The notes beneath the pieces are model-generated. The model was not told the DNA's origin and did not search any database. It was given only the letters and a program-made list of their open reading frames with translations. 64,000 nucleotides of DNA from Chitinophagaceae bacterium (GTDB lineage Bacteria; Bacteroidota; Bacteroidia; Chitinophagales; Chitinophagaceae): NCBI GenBank assembly GCA_020847395.1, contig JADLCD010000167.1:1-64000 (forward strand). Reading direction: 5' to 3'. Positions 61,364-64,000 of the stretch are shown here, piece after piece. The position numbers were made by a program, and so were the translations under genes. Position 1 is the first letter of the stretch; each line of letters starts with the position of its first letter.

Positions 61364-61525
61364 ACAAAGCCGGTTGGCATATCAGTAAAAATCTTCTCCT
61401 GCAGACAATATCTTACTGCTACATCTGCCTCCTTATTCGCCGGAACTTAATCCGGTAGAATTACTTTGGCGGGAGACCAGAAAAAAATACTTCCATAACA
61501 AAGATCTTTAATTCCCTTGATCAGG
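61351..61525 (+). pseudogene. IS630-family transposase C-terminal remnant with two frameshifts
   Basis: Reconstructed VLLLDKAGWHISKNLL/PDNILLLHLPPYSPELNPVELLWRETRKKYFHNK/IFNSLDQ. Confidence 0.85.
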
Positions 61526-61741
61526 GTCCAACTTAGTAGGATTACAGGAAGAAACCGGCAATTGTCCATCACTCCATTCTACGTCATTAAATGTATTGAC
61601 GCCAAAATGAATGAACATGCCATACCCCCGTTTGATCAATGCCTGCTGTGCAATGTTTGGCCTGGCAGAGGGAAGCTGTACCTGCGCAAAAGCTATGTGA
61701 ATTATAACAGATGCTAAAAAAGTGAATACTGATCGCTTAAT
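61508..61741 (-). pseudogene. 5' fragment of a second GH29 alpha-L-fucosidase
   Basis: Manual minus-strand translation RSVFTFLASVIIHIAFAQVQLPSARPNIAQQALIKRGYGMFIHFGVNTFNDVEWSDGQLPVSSCNPTKLDPDQGN*. Confidence 0.82.
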
Positions 61742-61827
61742 GATGCTTTAGGTTTGAGGTTATTATTTATTACATAGCAATGAAATCACAGAACGTTTAA
61801 AAAAAAATTTTTTTCAATACCCACTTC

Positions 61828-63597
61828 TTATTTCGCAAATACTTTTAAATTCACTATGTCCTTTTTCCCGTTGTTGCGTAAACGGATATAGCGCAAATTC
61901 TTTCCCGGCACTTCAACACCTGTCATAAAAGTAGTAACACCAATCTCATGTTTTTCTTCCGTAGCAATGCCTATATCTTCCCATTCGTTTCCATTTGCAG
62001 AGCCTTGTATATCTATGTTATGTTTGTTATTGAACAATCCGATCCTTGTTACATTTTTGGGTTTTTCAAGATCAATGATCATTTGATTATCGTTCCAGTC
62101 GCCAGGGCCGATATCCTTTGTAACAATCACTTCACCATACGCAAATTCGTCATTAATATCCTGCAGAACTGATACATCTGTTTCCTTTACCGGCTTTTCC
62201 ATGGTCAACTCAATAATTGTAACTATTGCATCTGCTGAAGAAGGTTTTGAAAACAGGTAGCTGGCGGTATTTTTTTTCCAACTTAATCTTTCCGGAATAT
62301 TTAGTAATGCGGCTTTAATGATATTATTATTTTTTAACAGCGGCAATATAAGCCCTTCCTGTTTCCATTCAAAAACATAAACGTATACCCGATTATCCCG
62401 GTATACCGTACCGTATGTGGATGTAGGTAGCCAGGGGCCACCTTGTGTACCATAATATGCATTACCGTATTTTTTTAACCACTTACCAATCTTTAACAAG
62501 GTATCCTTTTGGGCTTTATCCCATTCTCCGTTAAACCTGGCGCCCCAGCTTAACAGCATATTTCCGTTTCCGGATGCAGTTGTAAGAATTTGCCGCACCA
62601 AACTCTTTACCGAATAAACTTTGTGAGAAGGATCAAATCCCCAGCTACCGTTCAGCGTCATGGCGCTCTCCCATGGGCGTTGCTGGTACATACCGACACG
62701 TTGCTCCGGTGTATCAAAGTCACCGGGCAGGCTGGTGCGGTTATTTATGATAATCCCGGGCTGTAGTTTGCGTATCATCCGGGTAAGTTTCTCGGCATCC
62801 CACATGTCGGCTGTAAACATATTTCCGTACCATACCGCGTCAAACCAAAAAATATCGATCTTACCATATTTGGTCAATAGTTCCTCCACTACATTAAACT
62901 GGTACTCGATATATTTTTTGTGCGTTGGGCCCTGGGCAATTTTCTTTCCTGGTAATGCCTCAAAAAAAGGTGGTGCGGAAATTCTCTTTATCAGATTTGT
63001 ATCAATGGGTGCGTAATCAGGATGATACCAATCTCTTTGTGAATAATAAATTCCGACAGGCATTTTTGCCCGGCGACAGGCATCAATAATTTCTTTCAGG
63101 TAATCTCTTTTAAACGGTGTATTTGTGATTTTAAAATCAGAATATTTAGTATCCCACATATGAAATCCGTCGTGATGCTTGGCAATTACAGTGATGTATT
63201 TCATGCCCGCATCTTTAGCGGTTTGCACCCATTTATCAGCATTGAATTTTTCCAGTTTAAATAGCGATGGCCACACTTTTTGCCAGGCGCTGTCCGGATA
63301 AGCGCCATGACCGTTATCCGGCGCTTTACGATTATAAACAATTGGCCAGCTCATGTCCTTATTAACATAGGAGTTCAGACCAAAATGAATGAACATACCA
63401 TACCTTGCGTCATTAAACCACTTCATATCTCCCCGCTTTGCGAAATTGCTGGCGTTCCACTCATCCCTGGTGAATGGCTGGTATAAATTCCAATCGTCTT
63501 TTTGTGTGGCAAGCCGGGGATCTCCTTCCAGCACCGACCACTGTGCATGTATGATACCGCATGTAAACATTAGTAAAGTCGAAAAAATTATACGCAT
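61828..63597 (-). CDS. GH29 alpha-L-fucosidase with C-terminal F5/8 type C-like domain
   Basis: RYGMFIHFGLNSY; VIAKHHDGFHMWDTKYSDF; IDIFWFDAVW nucleophile region; signal peptide. Confidence 0.94.
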   Translation of the reverse strand: MRIIFSTLLMFTCGIIHAQWSVLEGDPRLATQKDDWNLYQPFTRDEWNASNFAKRGDMKWFNDARYGMFIHFGLNSYVNKDMSWPIVYNRKAPDNGHGAYPDSAWQKVWPSLFKLEKFNADKWVQTAKDAGMKYITVIAKHHDGFHMWDTKYSDFKITNTPFKRDYLKEIIDACRRAKMPVGIYYSQRDWYHPDYAPIDTNLIKRISAPPFFEALPGKKIAQGPTHKKYIEYQFNVVEELLTKYGKIDIFWFDAVWYGNMFTADMWDAEKLTRMIRKLQPGIIINNRTSLPGDFDTPEQRVGMYQQRPWESAMTLNGSWGFDPSHKVYSVKSLVRQILTTASGNGNMLLSWGARFNGEWDKAQKDTLLKIGKWLKKYGNAYYGTQGGPWLPTSTYGTVYRDNRVYVYVFEWKQEGLILPLLKNNNIIKAALLNIPERLSWKKNTASYLFSKPSSADAIVTIIELTMEKPVKETDVSVLQDINDEFAYGEVIVTKDIGPGDWNDNQMIIDLEKPKNVTRIGLFNNKHNIDIQGSANGNEWEDIGIATEEKHEIGVTTFMTGVEVPGKNLRYIRLRNNGKKDIVNLKVFAK

Positions 63598-63603
63598 ATC
63601 TTT

Positions 63604-64000
63604 TTATTGAACATGAAACACTTCTTCCATCCTGCTCCAGGTTTCGCCTTTGGCGGCGGCATCAGGCAAGGGCGCCTGTGTCGGCCCTGTTTCTTTCCAC
63701 CAATGTTGAGTGGTTGTGTCTGCCGCCATTTTTTTCATATCGGCATCAAAATCATTACCCGCATATTCAAAGTAGCTGAAGAGATAATATTTATCATCAA
63801 TCTTTTTTAGATAAATTGAATAATTGCGGATATTACATTCAGTTATCTTTTTCAATACAGCGGGCCATACAGCGGCGTGCAATTCTTTATAGTAAGCTAC
63901 TTTCTCCGGCTTAAGGCCCGTAACCATTCCGTAACGTTCTGTTTTTCTTTCAGCAGTAGTTACTGTGTCATTGTGTGAGGTGGTTTCTTTTCCGGCTGGT
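63604..64000 (-). CDS. L-rhamnose mutarotase-family (RhaM/DUF718) protein, N-terminus outside the window
   Basis: ERYGMVTGLKPEKVAYYKELHAAVWPAVLKKI; reading frame stays open upstream to the window edge. Confidence 0.85.
   Translation of the reverse strand, partial: PAGKETTSHNDTVTTAERKTERYGMVTGLKPEKVAYYKELHAAVWPAVLKKITECNIRNYSIYLKKIDDKYYLFSYFEYAGNDFDADMKKMAADTTTQHWWKETGPTQAPLPDAAAKGETWSRMEEVFHVQ

Noticed and set aside
61517-61717. Track ORF 61517-61717 (+)
   Set aside because: Antisense to the clearly homologous GH29 fragment on the minus strand.
58858-61800. Integration site duplication of the tRNA-Lys 3' end
   Set aside because: I looked for a second copy of the tRNA 3' sequence downstream and did not see one; no integrase present.
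1-64000. CRISPR array, prophage, secretion system or known defence cluster
   Set aside because: No regularly spaced repeats and no phage structural or defence gene families recognised in the listed proteins.

Overview
This 64 kb window is chromosomal DNA from a Bacteroidota bacterium. It is most likely a Chitinophagaceae relative, judging by TAnnTTTG-type promoters, DUF6427, Bat genes and low GC. Most of it is ordinary: ruvB, uvrA, guaA, purQ, lspA, tatC, glyS, kbl, oxyR, kup, two paralogous histidine kinase/response regulator pairs, three ECF sigma factors, a class D beta-lactamase, a TonB-type outer-membrane protein, a GH29 alpha-L-fucosidase and one tRNA-Lys(TTT). The less ordinary content is intergenic. 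(i) Four REP-like palindromes at 31.4-34.05 kb come in two arm sequences with compensatory changes. They surround a decayed REP-associated tyrosine transposase (RAYT) fragment and bracket a Uma2-family gene. (ii) Two hairpin elements 30 kb apart share an almost identical 29-nt loop, and a second dispersed repeat pair lies nearby. (iii) At 61.35-61.74 kb there is a genomic scar in which a truncated folE, a frameshifted IS630 transposase end and the 5' end of a second GH29 fucosidase are joined. (iv) A 23-bp perfect palindrome overlaps a consensus promoter between divergent SCO/Fur and MerC genes and resembles a Zur/Fur operator. (v) An orphan intrinsic terminator in the divergent kbl/oxyR gap suggests a small RNA. 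(vi) A 36-bp perfect palindrome overlaps a stop codon. No CRISPR array, rRNA, prophage or complete mobile element was seen. All product calls come from reading motifs; no search was run.
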